Origin: an uncultured Moraxella sp.
Lineage (GTDB): Bacteria; Pseudomonadota; Gammaproteobacteria; Pseudomonadales; Moraxellaceae
Length of the DNA: 8,412 nt
Assembly: GCA_937975585.1 (NCBI GenBank)
Contig: CALJUC010000111.1
Location: 1-8,412 of the forward strand
Reading direction: 5' to 3'
The position numbers and the translations under genes were made by a program. How positions within the stretch are numbered: position 1 is the stretch's first letter; each line of letters opens with the position of its first letter. The notes beneath the pieces are model-generated. The model was not told the origin of the DNA. It did not search any database and was given only the letters and a program-made list of their open reading frames with translations. Below are positions 6,570-8,412 of this stretch, one piece after another.

Positions 6570-7514
6570 ATGGCAACAATCCCAAGTATGGCGGATCGTG
6601 ACGGTGTAATTTGGAAAGATGGTAAAATGGTTGACTGGCGTGATGCCAATATCCATGTGTTAACCCACACGTTGCATTATGGCATGGGCGTATTTGAAGG
6701 CGTTCGCGCGTATAAAACACATGACGGTCGCACTGCAATTTTTCGTTTAGAAGACCATACTAAACGTCTATTAAACTCAGCAAAAATTTTCCAATTAAAC
6801 GTGCCTTACAGCTACGATGAATTCATCCAAGCGCAAAAGGACGTAGTACGCCAAAACAACCTAGAATCAGCCTATCTTCGTCCATTAATTTGGGTAGGTT
6901 CTGAAAAATTGGGTATCGCTGCCAAAGACAACACGATTCACGCGATCGTCGCGGCATGGACTTGGGGTGCTTACCTAGGCGAAGAAGGTATGGCCAAAGG
7001 TATTCGTGTTAAAACCTCATCGTTTACTCACCATATGCCGAACGTCACCATGTGTAAAGCCAAAGCGGTAAGTAACTACCCAGTGTCAATCATGTCGAAC
7101 CAAGAAGTGACACGTCACGGTTATGACGAAGCAGTATTGATGGACCCACAAGGCTATGTATGCCAAGGTTCAGGCGAAAACTTGTTCTTGGTGAAAGACG
7201 GTGAATTACATACTCCTGATTTGTCAGGTGGCGCGTTAGATGGTATTACTCGTCGTACCGTGATTCAATTCGCCAATGACTTGGGTATCAAAGTACAGGA
7301 GCGTCGTATCACTCGTGATGAGTTCTACCTTGCTGATGAAATCTTTATGACCGGTACTGCGGCTGAAATCACCCCAATTCGCGAATATGATGACCATGTC
7401 ATCGGTTGTGGCGCGCGTGGCGAATTGACTACCAAACTACAAAGCTTGTTCTTTGATGTGGTACAAGGTCGCAATGACAAATACGCGCATTGGTTAAGCT
7501 ACGTCGACGAATAA
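6570..7514 (+). CDS. ilvE: Branched-chain amino acid aminotransferase
   Basis: IlvE performs the last, PLP-dependent transamination of valine, leucine and isoleucine synthesis, using glutamate as amino donor, in the cytoplasm. The 314 residues match the family (E. coli 309) and are fold-type IV throughout: THTLHYGMGVFEGVRAY (32-48), the PLP lysine K165 in CKAKAVSNY, RHGYDEAVLMD (182-192), GSGENLF (200-206), GALDGITRRT (221-230) and EIFMTGTAAEITPIREYD (257-274). An ungapped alignment with E. coli IlvE from the PLP lysine puts Q199 at the position of E193, the glutamate that contacts the PLP ring nitrogen; the DNA reads CAA. D-amino-acid transaminase and aminodeoxychorismate lyase are less likely, given the length and the TGTAAEITP motif. 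An ATG directly before the chosen one (6567) would add one Met. It follows glnE and precedes an ELM1-family gene by 11 bases. Confidence 0.96.
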   Translation: MATIPSMADRDGVIWKDGKMVDWRDANIHVLTHTLHYGMGVFEGVRAYKTHDGRTAIFRLEDHTKRLLNSAKIFQLNVPYSYDEFIQAQKDVVRQNNLESAYLRPLIWVGSEKLGIAAKDNTIHAIVAAWTWGAYLGEEGMAKGIRVKTSSFTHHMPNVTMCKAKAVSNYPVSIMSNQEVTRHGYDEAVLMDPQGYVCQGSGENLFLVKDGELHTPDLSGGALDGITRRTVIQFANDLGIKVQERRITRDEFYLADEIFMTGTAAEITPIREYDDHVIGCGARGELTTKLQSLFFDVVQGRNDKYAHWLSYVDE

Positions 7515-7525
7515 TCGAACGCCCC

Positions 7526-8412
7526 ATGCAGATTTGTTATATCAGTGATGCAAAAGCCGGACACCAAGCCCAAGTCATGGGTTTGGTGTCTGCGTTATCA
7601 GCCTTGGTAAACGTTGAATTAACGACACTAACTTTATCCGGTAATTGGCTATCTCGTTGGCAAATAGCGAATACCGCACTGCCCACGCCACCGGATTTGA
7701 TTATTGGCGCAGGGCATAGCACACATATACCTGTGTGGCTTATGGGACGGCGTTATCGACAGGCCAAAACCTTGATTGTCATGAAACCCAGCCTGCCGTT
7801 ATCGTGGTTTGATTTCGTAATGATGCCTGAACATGATGCCAAAGGTAGCCTATCCAATCATGTGCTATTGACCCAAGGCGTGATGAATCGCTTTGTCAAT
7901 GAACAGCGTCACCAAGCTAACAAAGTATTAATACTATTGGGTGGTACTAACCAACGCTATGCTTTTGATTCGCAAAAGATGCTAGCAGATATTCAGACGC
8001 TAATTGAGCATTATCAAGATATTAACGCAAATGTCATCATGACAGATTCACGGCGTACACCAACTGAATTATCCAACTGCCTAAGCAAAAAAAATAATAT
8101 AGCCGATTTATCTACTTTCCAGTTTTTCCCTGTTGCAAACACGACACCTGATTGGCTTAATGAACAGTACCAAACCGCAAGTCACGTATGGGTCACAGCT
8201 GATAGTGTGAATATGATTTTTGAAGCCATGACCGCAGGTTGCCAAGTGGGGCTGATTGAACTGCCCAAACTTAAAACCGATCGCGTGACCAATATGGTCG
8301 ATAGTCTTATTCAATCAGGCAAAGTCACCACTTTGACTGACTTTCATCAAGGCAAACCATTGCCTAATACTATGCCAATCAATGAAGCCAAACGTGCTGC
8401 ACAATGGCTACT
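7526..8412 (+). CDS. ELM1-family (DUF1022-like) putative glycosyltransferase, C-terminus cut by window edge
   Basis: The 295 visible residues resemble the family named after plant ELM1 (mitochondrial fission ELM1, formerly DUF1022). In bacteria these proteins are soluble, look like GT-B glycosyltransferases, and often lie near lipopolysaccharide-core genes. Landmarks are SDAKAGHQAQ (7-16), GAGHSTH (61-67), MKPSLPLSWFD (86-96), PEHD (101-104), GVMNR (118-122), VLILLGGTNQRYAFD (134-148), SRRTPTEL (175-182) and VTADSVNMIFEAMTAGCQVG (223-242), the last resembling the nucleotide-sugar site of GT-B enzymes. There is no signal peptide or membrane segment, so action at the cytoplasmic face is inferred. 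The ATG is 11 bases after the ilvE stop and the intervening bases contain no purine-rich ribosome binding site, which suggests translational coupling to ilvE. A bacterial role in fission is not implied. The donor, the acceptor and the actual reaction cannot be told from sequence. Confidence 0.82.
   Translation, partial: MQICYISDAKAGHQAQVMGLVSALSALVNVELTTLTLSGNWLSRWQIANTALPTPPDLIIGAGHSTHIPVWLMGRRYRQAKTLIVMKPSLPLSWFDFVMMPEHDAKGSLSNHVLLTQGVMNRFVNEQRHQANKVLILLGGTNQRYAFDSQKMLADIQTLIEHYQDINANVIMTDSRRTPTELSNCLSKKNNIADLSTFQFFPVANTTPDWLNEQYQTASHVWVTADSVNMIFEAMTAGCQVGLIELPKLKTDRVTNMVDSLIQSGKVTTLTDFHQGKPLPNTMPINEAKRAAQWL

Noticed and set aside
8108..8314. Minus-strand 68-codon frame opposite the ELM1-family gene
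   Set aside because: The opposite frame carries recognisable family motifs (TADS, AGCQVG) across this stretch, so the antisense frame is a shadow.
1..8412. Novel defence, mobile or CRISPR system
   Set aside because: Every large gene belongs to a known housekeeping or metabolic family, and no transposase, integrase, toxin-antitoxin pair or regularly spaced repeat is present.

Overview
The window is ordinary chromosomal DNA from a gammaproteobacterium, most likely a member of the Moraxellaceae. The reasons are the pairing of ilvA divergent from rpiA, the glnE-ilvE-ELM1-family run (both recalled from Acinetobacter-type gene orders), a moderate and slightly AT-leaning base composition judged by eye, and protein sequences that align well with gammaproteobacterial homologues. 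A poly-3-hydroxybutyrate-type reductase (phaB) would suit a polymer-storing Moraxella/Faucicola-like organism, but the genus is a guess. I see no transposase, integrase, phage gene, CRISPR array, tRNA or rRNA.

Layout: (1) 1-1033, minus strand: threonine deaminase ilvA, cut by the window start so that the C-terminal regulatory domain is missing. (2) 1034-1497: a 464-base divergent intergenic region with a perfect 19-bp tandem repeat, a terminator-like hairpin pointing towards rpiA, and a 7-bp inverted repeat. (3) 1498-2166, plus: rpiA, ribose-5-phosphate isomerase A. (4) 2207-2239: a strong bidirectional terminator shared with the convergent next gene. (5) 2264-3031, minus: phaB, acetoacetyl-CoA reductase. 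(6) 3032-3377: a 346-base divergent intergenic region with a widely spaced 11-bp inverted repeat and a small hairpin. (7) 3378-6401, plus: glnE, the two-domain glutamine synthetase adenylyltransferase/deadenylase, with a polar N-terminal extension. (8) 6570-7514, plus: ilvE, branched-chain aminotransferase. (9) 7526 to the window end, plus: an ELM1-family (DUF1022-like) putative glycosyltransferase, cut by the window end.

Functionally, ilvA and ilvE are the first and last steps of isoleucine synthesis, and IlvE uses glutamate as amino donor. GlnE tunes glutamine synthetase, which consumes glutamate. rpiA belongs to the pentose-phosphate pathway and phaB to carbon storage. The ELM1-family gene is the least understood: it lies 11 bases after ilvE, has no recognisable ribosome binding site, and probably acts in envelope glycan synthesis.

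I did not find a clear new biological system. The points most worth checking are the glutamine in IlvE where other branched-chain aminotransferases have the glutamate that contacts PLP, the repeat and terminator structures between ilvA and rpiA, the GlnE extension, and the ELM1-family gene.
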